Shown here: piece by piece, positions 1 through 11,376 of the stretch
How the letters are laid out: every line of letters begins with the position of its first letter
How positions within the stretch are numbered: position 1 is the first letter of the stretch
Source of the DNA: Bufo bufo
Lineage: Eukaryota > Chordata > Amphibia > Anura > Bufonidae
Assembly: GCF_905171765.1 (NCBI RefSeq)
Contig: NC_053398.1
Coordinates: 48,390,323 to 48,454,322 of the forward strand
Direction of reading: 5' to 3'
DNA length: 64,000 nt
Made by a program: the position numbers and the translations under genes
Notes under the pieces: model-generated
The model's database searches: none
What the model saw: the letters and a program-made list of their open reading frames with translations, nothing else
What the model was told of the DNA's origin: nothing

Positions 1-74
1 TGTATCCGGATTTGTGTGCTGCCGGTGTGCAACTCCCTCTACCATCACGCTATGGTGGAGATCCAAAAACCTGT

Positions 75-650
75 TGTGGATTCCTGAACCAGTGTCTGAT
101 TAACTTTGAGTTGCATGGGTAGAAGTTTCCCACTGAGCAGTCCATGGGTCCAAGGTTGCCTTCATTGTGTCCCTGCTGTCTGATGAGGCCCTTGCTTGGG
201 CAAATCTTATTAGGGAACATGAAGGTCCAGAGACCACTATTCTGCAGTCTTTTCTGGCTACCTTCCAGCTGGTCTTTGAAGAGCCCGGCCGCACGTCCTC
301 CACTGCATCAGCTCTGCTGCATCTACGACAGGATTCCTCGTCTGTCGGTCAGTACACCATCCAGTTTCATACCCTGGCTGCCGAACTTGCATGGAACAAT
401 GAGGCTCAACTGGCAGTGTTCTGGGAGGGCCTTTCTGACCGGATTGAAGGATGAATTAGCTAGTCGTCCGTCTACTCTGAATGACCTGATCACCTTGGCC
501 ATAAAGATAGATATGCGTTTCAGGGAACGTTCTAAGGAGGTCGCAGGCACCAGAAGACCACCTCGTTTGGCTCCATCCTTCCAGAGGCCGGTTCTTCCTT
601 TAGTGTCCATCCCATCTGAAGAGCCCATGCAAATAGATTTGATTGTCTGA
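75..650 (+). pseudogene. gag (capsid) fragment of gypsy relic
   Basis: Retrotransposon gag capsid remnant. The best stretch is 167-454 (LLSDEALAWA, then VGQYTIQFHTLAAELAWN), which matches the usual gypsy gag core. A frameshift near 430-455 moves the reading into the frame ending at 650 (LITLAIKIDMRFRER, then EEPMQIDL just before the zinc-knuckle region). An in-frame TAG near 118 breaks the upstream part. A degenerate zinc knuckle follows at about 677-720, with its second Cys replaced by Tyr. The protein cannot be functional. The family assignment is secure from order and motifs. Confidence 0.8.
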
Positions 651-694
651 CCAGGAACGTTTACGCCACAAAGCAGATAACCTGTGTCTGTATT

Positions 695-2512
695 ATGGAG
701 GCAAGGCCCACTGCGGAATTCACCACAGAAGCCGTAAAATGCCAATGTCTAGCATCATTTGGAGAGGTGGTCCTAGATAAGGAGAAGTCCTCTCCAAGAC
801 TTTTAGTTCCGGTGACTCTCTCCCACAAGGGAGTCACACTATCTGTGCCTGCATTCTTGGACCCTGGATCAGTCAGTAACTTCATTCAGCAAGCTCTGGT
901 CCATCAGTACCGGCTGCCTACCATCCGTCTAGAAAGGCCTCTGTCAGTGGCATCCATAAATGGACTGCCAATCCTTGAACCTGTGCTCTCTGTTACTATG
1001 CCCCTTAAGTTGCAAATAGGGATTCTGCATTCAGAGATGATCTCCTTCTATGTGCTGCCAGTGTCCGTGAATACGGTTATCCTTGGTCTTCCCTGGCTGC
1101 ATCAGCACATTCCAGTTCTGGACTGTTACTCCGGTCAGATTCTGCATTGGGGATCTTCCTGCCAGTCTACCTGCTTATCAGAGGTCCAACCTGCTTCCTC
1201 GCCTACTGTACCTGTAGACCTGCCTGGACTTCCGCAGCAGTATGCCAATTTTGTGGATGATTTCCGTCAAGAAAGAGGCCGAGACCCTGCCTCCTCATCG
1301 TCCTTATGATTGTCCGATTGACCTTTTGCCTGGTGCCACTCCTCCTCGCGGTCGAGTCTACCCACTCTCACTTTCTGAGACCCAAGCGATGTCTGAATAC
1401 ATCAAGGAGAATCTCAAGAGGGGGTTTATCCGGAAATCTACTTCACCAGCCGGTGCCGGGTTCTTCATTGTGCAGAAAAAAGATGGATCCTTACGGCCCT
1501 GTATCGACTATCGAGGTCTAAATAAGGTCACAGTGAAGAATCGATACCCTCTTCCGCTAATCTCCGAACTCTTTGACAGGATCCGGGGAGCTAGGTCTTC
1601 ACAAAATTCGACCTGCTCGGTGCATACAACCTTATCCGCATTCGAAAGGGCAATGAGTGGAAGACTGCTTTCAACACTCGTGATGGACACTACAATTATC
1701 TCGTCATGCCCTTCGGTCTGTGCAATACTCCCGCAGTATTCCAGGAGTTGGTAAACGATATCTTCTGGGACCTGCTCTATGTCTGCATAATAGTGTACCT
1801 GGACGATATACTGATCTATTCTCCAGATTTGACCACTCACCAGAAGCATGTACATTTAGTTTTACAGCAGTTGAGAGAGAATCGACTTTATGCCAAACTC
1901 GAGAAATGCATTTTTTTTAAATCTACAGTACCATTCCTCGGATGCATCATCTCGGATGCTGTGTTGCAGATGGATCCTGAAAAATAGAATGCAGTAATGG
2001 ACTGGCCCTGCCCACAGGGTCTTCGTGCTATACAGTGCTCCCTTGGATTTGCAAATTTCCATAATCAGTCCATCCCGAATTTTTCATCTCTTACATCTCC
2101 AATCTCCGCTCTTACTAAGAAAGGGGTGAATGCCATAGACTAGACTTCTGATTCAGAGGCCGCCTTCATCCAATTAAAGAGGTCCTTTGCTTCTGAACCT
2201 GTTCTGTGTCATCCCGATGTAGAAGTGGACACCTCCTGCATAGGAGCCAGTGCTGTTTTACTACACAAAGGTTCAAAGGGCAAGATGTTTATATGTGGAT
2301 TTTTCTCCAAGCTCTTCTCTGCTGCTGAGAGGAATTACTGTATAAGAGACAGAGACCTTCTGGCCATAAAACTTGCCTTGGAGGAGTGGCATTATCTTTT
2401 GGAGGGGGCCCAGCATCCAATGATAATCATTACCGACCACAAGAACCTTACATATCTGCAGACGGCCCAGCGTCTGAACCCTCGCCAAGCTAGATTGCCA
2501 CTCTTCTTCTCC
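695..2512 (+). pseudogene. pol fragment: protease, RT, RNase H
   Basis: Broken gypsy pol. The protease-like region at 830-1130 has an active-site motif decayed to LDPGS, where DSG or DTG is expected. RT starts near 1290 ([13 protein letters not shown]) and contains [37 protein letters not shown] and the catalytic YLDD box near 1795. RNase H at 2225-2500 keeps [16 protein letters not shown]. Several frameshifts (near 1290, 1600 and 1700) and a TAG at 1985 disrupt it. The junction with the foldback arm falls just after the RNase H block LNPRQAR. Confidence 0.87.
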
Positions 2513-4137
2513 CGCAGATCAGAGCCTGAAATCAGGCAGTGTCCTCGTACCCCTTGATCTGTGCCCCCCAATCTGTGCCCCCTTCCTGTGCGCCTCCAAG
2601 CCACCCTTTGTCCCCCCCGGCCCCTGATGCAGTTCCCCCCACTCAACTCCATATTCATGCAGCCTGCCCTGATGCGGTCCGCTCCCTCCCCGCCCCATAC
2701 ATTCCTCCTGCCCCCATTTGTGCTGCCTCCCTCAATGCTGGCCGTACCCCCCCTCCCTTTCCAGCACTGCCCCCTGCCTCCGATGCGGTCCCCCTGCTGT
2801 GTTTGATGGCGGCGGCTACATTTCTGAGCCGCCGCCATCAGCAGCGAGTGTCAGCTCTATGCTGACACTCTGCTGTAACCCCTTAGATTCCGCGGCAGCG
2901 GCATCCTTGGGGTTAATAGAGGCAGGGGGCTCCCTCTCTCCACCATCGGGGGGCTGCCGCGCTCCAATGGCAGCGCCCGATGGTTGCCATGGCAACCGGC
3001 CTCTTTGCAAAAGTGTCCAGTGTTGCCAGCTACAGGACATCGGACAAGAGCATTGCAAAGTATAGTACAGCCATCAGCCCCACTGGATCTTCGAGATCCA
3101 AGAGGGACTTGATAAAAAAAAAATTGAAAATAATAAAAGTAAAAATAAATAAATAAATAAATAAAAATGTAAAATTAAAAAAATAAATTGCCTTTTCCTA
3201 TAAAGAAAAAAAAAAATACACATATTAGGTATCACCGCGTCCATAACGACCGTCTCTATAAATATATCACATGATAGACCCCGTCCGATAAACACCATAA
3301 AAAATAAAATAAAATAAAAACTGTGTAAAAAAAGCCATTTTTGTCAACTTACATCACAAAAAGTGCAACACCAAGCGATCAAAAAGGTATATATCAAACA
3401 AAATGGTACCAATAAAACCGTCACCTCATCCCGCAAAAAATGAGACCCTACATAAGAAAATCGCTCAAATAATTAAAAAAACTATAGTTCTTAGAACATT
3501 GAGACACTAAAACATAATTTTTTTGCTTTCAAATATGCTATTATTGTGTTAAAGTAGAATAAAAATAAAAAAGTGTACATATTAGGTATCTCCGCATCCG
3601 TAATAACCTGCTCGATAAAAATATCACATGACCTAATTCCTCAGGTGAACACCGTAAAAAATAATAATTAAAACTGTGCCAAAAAAGCCATTTTTGTCAC
3701 CTTACATCACAAAAAGTGCAACAGCAAGCAATCAAAAAGGCTTATGACCCCCAATAGTCACCTCATCCCGCAAAAAATGATGCCCTATTTAAGACAATCG
3801 CCCAAAAAATAAAAAAGCTATGGCTCTCAGACTATGGAGACACTAAAACATCATTTTTTTTGGTTTCAGAAATGCTATTATTGTGTAAAACTTAAATAAA
3901 TAAGAAAAAGTATACATATTAGGTATTGCCACGTTTCTAACGATCTGCTCTATAAAACTGTCACATGACCTAACCCCTCAGATAAACACTGTCAAAATAA
4001 ATAAATAAAAACTGTTCCAAAACAGCCAATTTTTTGGTCACCTTTCCCCATAAAGTGTAATAATGAATGATCAAAAAATCCTATGTACCCAAAAATGGTA
4101 CCAATAAAAACCTCAACTCTTTCTGCAAAAAGACGAT
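2513..4137 (+). repeat. Left arm of foldback element
   Basis: The first 550 bp are GC-rich and proline-codon-rich in spurious frames. From about 3100 the arm is AT-rich and made of tandem units of about 340 bp. The landmark 'attaggtat' block recurs near 3225, 3579 and 3919, with a weaker copy near 4250 in the spacer. Each unit repeats the phrases cacctcatcccgcaaaaaat and aaaaagtgcaaca. I see no gene here. Confidence 0.8.
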
Positions 4138-4536
4138 CGGCAGAAAAATAAAAAACATGTGGCGTTCAGAAAATGGACACACAAAAACATAATTTCTTTT
4201 TCAAAAATGCTTTTTTATGTAAAACTGAAACAAACAAACAAAGAAAGTAGACATATTTGATATCATTGCGTACGTAACAACCTGCTCTATAAAAATAGCT
4301 TCCCTGGAGTGTTGGCTTATCAATATTCTTGGCAGCATGTGAGCATGTGAGTAATCTAAAGGTATGTCACCTGGCATCACTTTGTATGTCACTAGGTGGA
4401 TGACATGTATATTTTTTGATACTTTTAGGACATCATCATTCAGCCAAGACCAATGTTTCCGTGTATCCAGACGGGGAGCTAAGTAAAAAATCAAAATTAT
4501 AATTTTTTTCATTACTGAGTTATCATTTTTCACCCC

Positions 4537-4569
4537 CTGATGATCCTTGCCTTAGGTGAAACGCGTAGG
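4537..4569 (+). ncRNA. Second hammerhead-like core, degenerate
   Basis: CTGATGA (4537-4543), a weak 3-bp stem II (CCT with AGG), then GAAA (4558-4561) and CGCGTAG. The downstream string matches the motif at 5119-5130 on the other strand. No convincing stem III or stem I is visible, so this is a core match only. Confidence 0.3.
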
Positions 4570-5084
4570 GATTTTCTTTTCGTCTAGGGAAGTGTTGGTG
4601 TATGATCATCTGTGGCACACCAGACATTATCCTTATATTTATGTATATCTTCTCTTTATCTGTTTTGTGATTATTTGTAATGTTTCCCTTCTTAGGGGTT
4701 TTAACAGGGATATTCTAGAATTAGGTACGGGGACAGGGAACCTCCACCATCAGGGGGCAACCCTGGGCTAAGGATAGGTTAGGGCATTGCAGGGATAGGA
4801 TGCCCTGTGGTCCCCTGACTAACCTCTTCTCTTGATTTATCTTGATCCTTTTTTCCCGTCGCCATATTATTATTAATATATCTCCGTTGGAGGATTACAT
4901 CACATATTGTTAGCTAATGGGTACCGTCGTACCAATACCCATTACTTTGACATTAAAGGTATTTTTAAAGTCACGTTCATTTCCCATGTTTAGTTTGACT
5001 CTATTTATGTAAGGTAAACCAAAAGGAGAAAAAACTGGAACTGCATATAGCTTTTGCTTTTGGGCGCTGCTCGGCTGGATATAT

Positions 5085-5155
5085 CACGCAGAAGGTGAAT
5101 TTAAAAAGTATTTATTTGTCTACGCGTTTCGAGGGAATTGGACCCTCTTCCTCAG
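5085..5155 (-). ncRNA. Hammerhead-ribozyme-like motif
   Basis: On the - strand the order is CUGAGGA (5149-5155, fits CUGANGA), a 5-bp stem II GAGGG/CCCUC (5143-5147 with 5131-5135), GAAA (5127-5130), then an 8-nt stem III strand (5119-5126) that can pair with 5085-5092 using two G-U pairs. The nucleotide expected to be the conserved U before the cleavage site appears to be A, and I do not see a good stem I. This copy may therefore be degenerate. Hammerheads of this kind are documented in Penelope-like retroelements. Confidence 0.4.
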
Positions 5156-6071
5156 GACAATCAATGATACAATACAAGACAGTTTGAATTTATTTATACA
5201 CTTGTTTTTGGCGCCTTACCTCGATTGTAGGGGGCGGGGCTATGGGCGGAGTTAATATAAATAAACATGAGTTAGAATAATCAATACTATATCAATCTAG
5301 GTAAAAACAGAATTAGGCACACTTCACACAGATGTCCGGTAGTCACTGGGGAGGAAGATATGCACCGGTAATGAATATAAACAGAGAGCGGCGGAGAGAG
5401 GTCATGCTTCGGGACGGGTTGCTATGCCCCGCCCACCTTTGTGACGTAACACTAAAGGGGTGGCTAGGTTTTACTCGGTAGATGGAGCGCTGGGAAGCGC
5501 TAGACTGTACAGAGTGGTGGGACACGCCCCCCCTTCCTTGACACGTGAGCTGACGGGGCGGGCCCCAGGAGATGCCGTTCGGTCCTGTATAACAGTGGAT
5601 AGAGCGCTAAAGGAGCGCTGAGCTGTCCGGAGTGGTGGGGAAAAAAAAAAAAACCACATCTCACCTCCTAACATGTAAGCTAGTGGGGCGGGCCCAAAGG
5701 ATGCTTGATGAGTGCTATATGGCAGTGAGGGAATAATCAGGGAAGAGAAAAGAAGGGGGGGGGGAGTGAGGGGAATAATGTTGTGCTCACAAACGCTTTG
5801 TGGTATAAGTGTGTTTGGAGTGAGCGTGACTCTATTTATAACGTGATTCGTTTGAATCTGTCTACATCTTCTTTGTGCAAAAAATTTCTATAAAAATAGC
5901 ACATGATCTACCCTGTCAGATGAATCTTGTAAAAAAAAAAAAAAAAATGTGCCAAAACAGCCATTTTTCAGTTACCTTGCCTCACAAAAAACTTAATATA
6001 GAGCAATTAAAAATCATATGTACCCCAAAATAGTACCAATAAAACTGCTTCTAAACTTCTAAGCCTTCTCG

Positions 6072-7690
6072 ATCGTCTTTTGCAGAAAAAGTTGAGGTTT
6101 TTATTGGTACCATTTTTGGGTACATAGGATTTTTTGATCATTCATTATTACACTTTATGGGGTTTTGGAACAGTTTTTATTTATTTATTTTTACAGCGTT
6201 TATCTGAGGGGTTAGGTCATGTGACAGTTTTATAGAGCAGATCGTTACGGATGTGGCAATACCTAATATGTATACTTTTTCTTATTTATTTAAGTTTTAC
6301 ACAATAATAGCATTTCTGAAACCAAAAAAATTATGTTTTAGTGTCTCCATAGTCTGAGAGCCATAGCTTTTTTATTTTTTGGGCGATTGTCTTAAATAGG
6401 GTATAATTTTTTGCGGGATGAGGTGACGGTTTGATTGGTACTATTTTGGGGGTCATAAGCCTTTTTGATTGCTTGCTGTTGCACTTTTTGTGATGTAAGG
6501 TGACAAAAATGGCTTTTTTGGCACCGTTTTTTTATTTTTATTTTTTTACGGTGTTCACCTTAGCGGTTAGGTCATGTGATATTTTTATCGAGTAGGTTAT
6601 TACGGATGCGGCGATACCTAATATGTACACTTTTTTTTATTTATTTCACTTTAACACAATAATAGCATATTTTAAATAAAAAAATTATGTTTTAGTGTCT
6701 CAATGTTCTAAGAACTACATTTATTTTTATTTTGAGCGATTTTCTTATGTAGGGTCTCATTGTTTGCGGGATGAGGTGACGGTTTTATTGGTAACATTTT
6801 TTTTGATATACACCTTTTTGATCGCTTGGTGTTGCACTTTTTGTGATGTAAGCTGACAAAAATGGCTTTTTTTACACAGTTTTTATTTTATTTTATTTTT
6901 TATGGTGTTTATCGGACGGGGTCTATCATGTGATATATTTATAGAGATGGTCGTTACGAACGCGGTGATACCTAATATGTGTATTTTTTTTTTCTTTATA
7001 GGAAAAGGCAATTTATTTTTTTAATTTTACATTTTTATTTATTTATTTATTTTTACTTTTATTATTTTAATATTTTTTTTTATCAAGTCCCTCTTGGATC
7101 TTGAAGATCCAGTGGGGCTGATGGCTGTACTATACTTTGCAATGCTCTTGCATTGCAAAGTATAATACTATAATACTATCAGATGTCCTGTAGGTGGCAA
7201 CACTGGACGCTTTTGCAAAGCGTCCGGTTGCCATGGCAACCATCAGGCGCTGCTATCACAGCGCGGCAGACCCGATGGTGGAGAGAGGGAGCCCCCTCCC
7301 TCTATTAACCCCATGGATGCCGCGGCATCTAAGGGGTTACAGCAAAGTGTCAGCATAGAGCTGACACTCGCTGCTGATGGTGGCGGCTCAGGAATGGAGC
7401 CGCCACCATCAAACACCGCAGGGGGACCACTTCGGAGGCAGGGGGCAGCGCTGGAAAGGGGGGGGGTACGGCCAGCATTGAGGGAGGCAGCACAAATGGG
7501 GGCAGGAGGAATGTATGGGGCGGGGAGGGGGGGGACCGCATCAGGGCAGGCTGCATGAATATGGAGTTGAGCGGGGGGAACTGCATCAGGGGCAGGCGGG
7601 GACAAGGTGGGGCTTGGAGGCGCACAGGAAGGGGGCAGAGATCGGGGGGCACGAGGACACTACCTGATTTCAGGCTCTGATCTGCAGTGC
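6072..7690 (-). repeat. Right arm of foldback element
   Basis: Reverse complement of 2513-4137, starting at gatcgtcttttgcag (pairs with 4120-4137) and ending around gatcagagcctg near 7690. The 340-bp subunits recur in inverse order ('cctaatatg' near 6265, 6615 and 6975). Similarity to the left arm is high with scattered small indels. I see no gene. Confidence 0.8.
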
Positions 7691-7967
7691 GCAGATCAGA
7701 GCCTGGAACAGGCATTTTTTCAGTGCCGCGATCCGATTGGTTAGTCTGCATAGACTAACCAATCGGATTGATTGCCGGCAAGGGGCCACTCTGATTGGTC
7801 CCTTGCCGGCATTACTGCTCTGTATGCTGTCCGTGACAGCAGCAGGACAGGGGCAGAAGCTTTAATCCAAGCGCTTTGCAGCTGCCTAACGTCTATACAC
7901 GTGCTATCTGCAAGGGGCATGTGCAAATAGCACATATATAGACGGATTGCAGTCGGGAAGGGGTTAA
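7691..7967. repeat. Surviving right terminus with subterminal hairpins
   Basis: This end of the foldback element has no partner on the left side. It holds a 16-bp-arm palindrome (7731-7766, ccgattggttagtct against its complement) and an 11-bp-arm hairpin (gccggcaaggg and cccttgccggc). It ends at TTAA (7964-7967), immediately followed by gypsy integrase coding sequence. Confidence 0.65.
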
Positions 7968-8316
7968 GGGTTCCCAGTTTCAAGTTTGCTCCTAGGTTCC
8001 TTTCACCCTTTGAAGTATTGAGGAGGATCAGCAAAGTGACATATAAGTTACGTCTGCCTCTCTCTCGATGGCTCCTTCTACTCCAACTTCGGTATCTAAA
8101 GATTCTGAAGAGATATTTGAGGTCAAAGACATCCTGGACATCAAGAAGTGTGGCCAGAAGACCTACTATCTTGTGGACTGGAAGGGCTTTGGTCCTGAGG
8201 AGAGGTCTTGGGATCCAGAAGAGAACATTCATGCTCTAAACTTGATAAAAAGGTTTCTGTCTCGTCTTGGACTCAAGAAGAGGGGGCGTAACGGGGGAGG
8301 GAGGGGGGAGATACTG
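7968..8316 (+). pseudogene. Integrase C-terminus and chromodomain of gypsy relic
   Basis: This continues the gypsy element of 1-2512 beyond the foldback insertion. The first codons (VPSFKFAPRFLSPFEVL) match the GPY/F-type C-terminal integrase module. After a frame change near 8067, a chromodomain is readable at about 8107-8265 (EVKDILDIKKCG, YYLVDWKGFGPEERSWDPE). A purine-rich stretch at 8281-8312 is a likely polypurine tract. Chromodomains at this position target integration in chromoviruses. The integrase core (DDE) is absent from the window. Confidence 0.85.
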
Positions 8317-8399
8317 TAACAGCAACTGCTGTGCGCCTCTGTTCCCCTGCTTACCGCCGCAGTACCGGTGCGGTGATCAGCGGTGATCTGCTGCCAGTG
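8317..8399 (+). repeat. Possible start of the gypsy relic 3' LTR
   Basis: TGTAACAGCAACTG follows directly on the purine-rich tract, where a 3' LTR should start. It continues only to about 8399, where a different LTR-like sequence (TGTCACGG) begins. There is no second LTR to compare with, so this is a positional inference. Confidence 0.35.
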
Positions 8400-10243
8400 T
8401 GTCACGGTCTTTGTTGTGCGCCGTGACACATTAGCCATACATGCAACGTGTTGTTGTCGCAGCATGAATGGGCTTTGCTCCCCTTCTCCTGATTCCTCCC
8501 CTGTCTGGTGGTGGAGGGGTTAGCTTCCTGGCTGGGTGTGGCCACCAGGGTTTTATCACCTGTGGGTTCCAGGCTGGAGCCAGTTGTACTCCAGCCTTTG
8601 TTGCTGCTGAAGCTTTGCTCCTGTCCTTTTTTTTCCCCTTCCTGTTTCTTTAGTGTTCCACTTAGTGACCCCCTTTTCAGTTGGGGAGGGCTTTGAGGGG
8701 TGGGAGTGTCACGGTCTTTGTTGTGCGTCGTGACACATTAGCCGAACATGCTGGTTGCCAGGGGTAATGTGTTGTTGTCGCAGCATGTATGGGCTTTGCT
8801 CCCCTTCTCCTGGTTCCTCCCCTGTCTGGTGGTGGAGGGGTTAACTTCCTGGCTGGGTGTGGCCACTAGGGTTTTATCACCTGTGGGTTCCAGGCTGGAG
8901 TCAGTTGTACTCCAGCCTTTGCTGGTGCTGGAGCTTTGCTCCTGTCCTGGGTGTTTTATCTGCACAGTCCTTGAGGGCCACCTAGTGAGACATCATTGCC
9001 TCTCTGATGTCATCAATGTTATCCGGTTGTTTCCCCCGTGTCACCTTCCCTTCCTATTATGTTTCTATGTGTGTTGTTGTGGGTTTGGGTTGGTGTTTGA
9101 TGTCTAGTCGTTGTTACATGTCTGGTGGTGTTTGTTGTCCAGCATGTTTTCTAGACATCCCCCTGTCTATCTGTTGTGGCCTCTGGAAGGGGGTGTCAGA
9201 GTTCCTCGGAGGGGGAACCACAAGTCAGTGTGCAGCTCTGCTGGGGGCCGCCATGCATCCTGTTCACATGGGGCTCCGGTCGTCGTTGTTGCCGCGGCAG
9301 CTAAGTGCGTGTTGGCTCTTACCTGACGATTTAGTAGCTGTTCACTGTCTGTCCATTTCCTTGCAGCTAGGCCGGTGATACTCCTGTTCATCCGTGTCTT
9401 GCAAGAACAGGCCGTCTCACCCCTTCTCCTATTCCAGGGATTATAAGGGCGACACAGGGTCCGAGGTTCTTGGGTATGAGACGTCCTACCATCTGGTCCG
9501 CTCTTATGGTTAGGAGTCAGGGCAAGGATTAGGGAAGCTCTAGGAGGTGACCTGCTCTCTTATCCCAGCTTCCTGGCCTAGTTGGTATCCCTTCTGCTCC
9601 TGATTGTACGGTGGCACAGTGCTTCCCATTCACCGCTGCAGTCCTGGGCTCTGTCTGTGTAGGTACTGTTGTTCTGGGATCCGCTCCACAGCTTCCTCTC
9701 AGCCCTGGCCACAGCATGCTTGCTGCTTGTTCCCTGCAGCACTTCCTTAAGTGCCGGCGCGCGTCACTTCCTGTGCTTTATTAGTTAGGTCATGTGACCT
9801 CTCTGACCAATCCTAGCCCTCCTGCACATATATAAGTTGCTCAGCCCCGTTCCCAGATGCCTCAGTGTCAAGGTCCTTGTGTCCTGCTAGGGTTTCTGAT
9901 ATCTACTTGTGTTTCTGACTCAAACTTGTATTTCTGGACTCTGCTACCTGCCCTGACCTATTGCCTGTTTGAATTTGCCTCTGCCTCATCCTTCTTCTGG
10001 TTACGACTCAGCCTGCTGACAAAACCTGTACCTTTGTTACCTTGCTCAGGTACCTCCTGGTCTGCCTGGACCAGCTGACTCATGTGCCTATCCTCCCCAA
10101 GAAGTAGCGACCTGGTGTTCCCCTCGGGAAAGTCTATCCCCACCATCAGGGATACTGGGAAGATCGAGGGGTTCACTTAGACAATGCCTTTAGAGGAGGT
10201 AGAACACGTGGCAGAGTGGGTTCACACCCACTGGTTCGTGACA
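8400..10243 (+). mobile_element. Collapsed LTR retrotransposon: partial 5' LTR plus 3' LTR
   Basis: TGTCACGGTCTTTGTTGTGC occurs at 8400 and again at 8707. The two copies run in parallel for about 225-250 bp and then diverge at about 8625. Before the second copy there is a purine tract (gggagggctttgaggggtgggag), as expected upstream of a 3' LTR. The second copy continues to CGTGACA at 10243, giving a TG...CA LTR of about 1.54 kb (8707-10243). The simplest reading is a truncated 5' LTR (8400-8624) joined to the end of the internal region (8625-8706) and a full 3' LTR. No target duplication was found. Confidence 0.5.
9806..9836 (+). promoter_or_regulatory. CCAAT and TATA elements of the LTR
   Basis: GACCAATCC at about 9806 and ATATATAAG at 9828-9836 sit about 20 bp apart within the LTR-like block, the arrangement of an RNA polymerase II core promoter. 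Whether it is active is unknown. Confidence 0.4.
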
Positions 10244-10760
10244 GGTAAACATTATAAGGGGGCACTTTTGTACTGGATCACATTATAAGGATAATTATTA
10301 CTACTGTGGGGCATTATGGCGAGCTTTGTTACTACTGGAAGAATATGGGAAACATGATTACTAGTAGGGGCACAATGGGAGCATTATTACTTCTGGGGCA
10401 CAGTGGGGACATTATTGCTGTTGGGGGCACTGTAGGGGCACTATTACTACTAACTGAACTCTGGCAGAGAATTATTTTTATTGGTGGGACTTTTGGGAGC
10501 AATATTACTGTGGGAGGCATCCTGACACAGTATCAGATTAGCACAATTTTTTTTTTTTGGGGGGGGACACAATGTTTGCGACACTGTTAGTGTCAGGGAA
10601 CTAATTGCTTGGCACAGTTATTTTTTAGGGTACTCTATGGCAATAATTATTGAAGGGGTCACTATCAATGTGGTACTAGTATTTTCAGGGGGACTGTTTC
10701 TGCAGTATAGTATTGGAGAGCACAGTAAGCACACTATTGGTGGTGGCACGATAGGGTGTT
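10244..10760. repeat. Degenerate minisatellite, units of about 30 bp
   Basis: Loose repetition of phrases such as ggggcacaatggg, agcattattactt and ggggcacagtgggg through the region. Similar phrases recur at 26040-26290 and near 29830. No coding content. Confidence 0.5.
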
Positions 10761-11376
10761 CAGAAGGTGGAAGGATGATGGAAAAATAGGAAACTAAGAT
10801 GTTACTAAGATACTCTGCAGAGACAAGAGATGGCTGAAAGGAATTATCATGGTATTCTGGTCTGAAAGCAGGGGTGCACCTCGCCTTTCTGCTGCCTGAG
10901 GCGAAAGCTGAAATGCCCGGCTCAGACGCCGCGATAATAATGATACCGGCCTCTGATAGGCTACAGGAACTAGGACTACAGCCTATTAGAGGAAACGGTA
11001 GGCCAGGGAGACATCTCTGCCATCGCAGCATTCAACTGTATTGCTGTCCTGAGTACAGCAATGCAATTGAATATGGAGAGATGAGCGTTTCTACAATGAA
11101 AGCGTTCATTGCCCATGGCCCTTCCGCTGCCCCACTCTTGCCCCTACATCAGAGGAGACATCACTGGATGTAGGAGGTATGTGGCACTGTATTACCCTGT
11201 ATGTTTTGTAGTGCTGTATGTAATATTAGAAGGGAAAGTGTTAGATTGGGAATTTGGGGGGGTTGGGGGGGTGCGACCATTTCAATTTTCACCTCAGGCA
11301 CCAGAAAGGTTTTTCTTTAGGGAGAGGCAAATGCACGGATACAATAAAGGTCTGCAAGCAAAATTTTAAATAGATG
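10761..11376. other. No recognisable gene; unclassified repeat-like DNA
   Basis: Non-coding stretch between the minisatellite and a Tc1 element. The part from 10870 (gcacctcgcctttctgctgcc) looks like a dispersed repeat, but I cannot name its family. No long frame with recognisable motifs. Confidence 0.3.

Larger units (their letters stand above)
1..2512 (+). mobile_element. Ty3/gypsy retrotransposon relic, 5' part
   Basis: Degraded Ty3/gypsy LTR retrotransposon read on the + strand: capsid-like gag, then protease, reverse transcriptase and RNase H, broken by many stops and frameshifts. No 5' LTR is visible, so the element either starts before the window or is truncated. It stops abruptly in the RNase H domain at about 2512, where the arm of a foldback element begins. 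Its integrase C-terminus and chromodomain reappear at 7964-8316, which marks it as a chromovirus-type gypsy. About 1.1-1.2 kb of integrase coding sequence is missing between the two parts. Confidence 0.88.
4300..5886. mobile_element. Retroposed insertion with 14-bp TSD, Penelope-like candidate
   Basis: The segment is bounded by two copies of TCTATAAAAATAGC (4286-4299 and 5887-5900). It interrupts the spacer of the foldback element, and the flanking sequence joins smoothly if it is removed. A 14-bp duplication suits target-primed retroposition. The insert has no RT frame. It carries two hammerhead-like core motifs in opposite orientation, each followed by GAAACGCGTAG (4537-4569 on + and 5119-5155 on -). 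Such motifs are known from Penelope-like elements, which is the basis for the tentative class. A duplicated unit of about 120 bp lies at 5479-5700. Confidence 0.55.
2513..7967. mobile_element. TTAA-ended foldback element with 1.6-kb inverted arms
   Basis: A long inverted repeat: 2513-4137 is mirrored by 6072-7690. The native spacer of about 320 bp (4138-4285 plus 5900-6071) is split by a 1.6-kb insertion. The right end runs on to 7967 and finishes in AAGGGGTTAA, next to gypsy integrase sequence, which fits TTAA-specific integration (piggyBac or Kolobok type, by general knowledge of those families). The matching 280 bp of left end are absent, so the left terminus was lost together with gypsy integrase sequence. 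No transposase gene is visible, so it is non-autonomous. Related sequence recurs at 30797-31336, 55455-55982, 61455-62754 and 62755-63368. Confidence 0.75.

Noticed and set aside
2392..3065. Proline-rich or glycine-rich frames of 80-150 codons near 2392-3065 and 7243-7751
   Set aside because: GC-rich ends of the foldback arms give mirror-image frames on both sides. No domain is recognisable, and the pair is explained by the inverted repeat.
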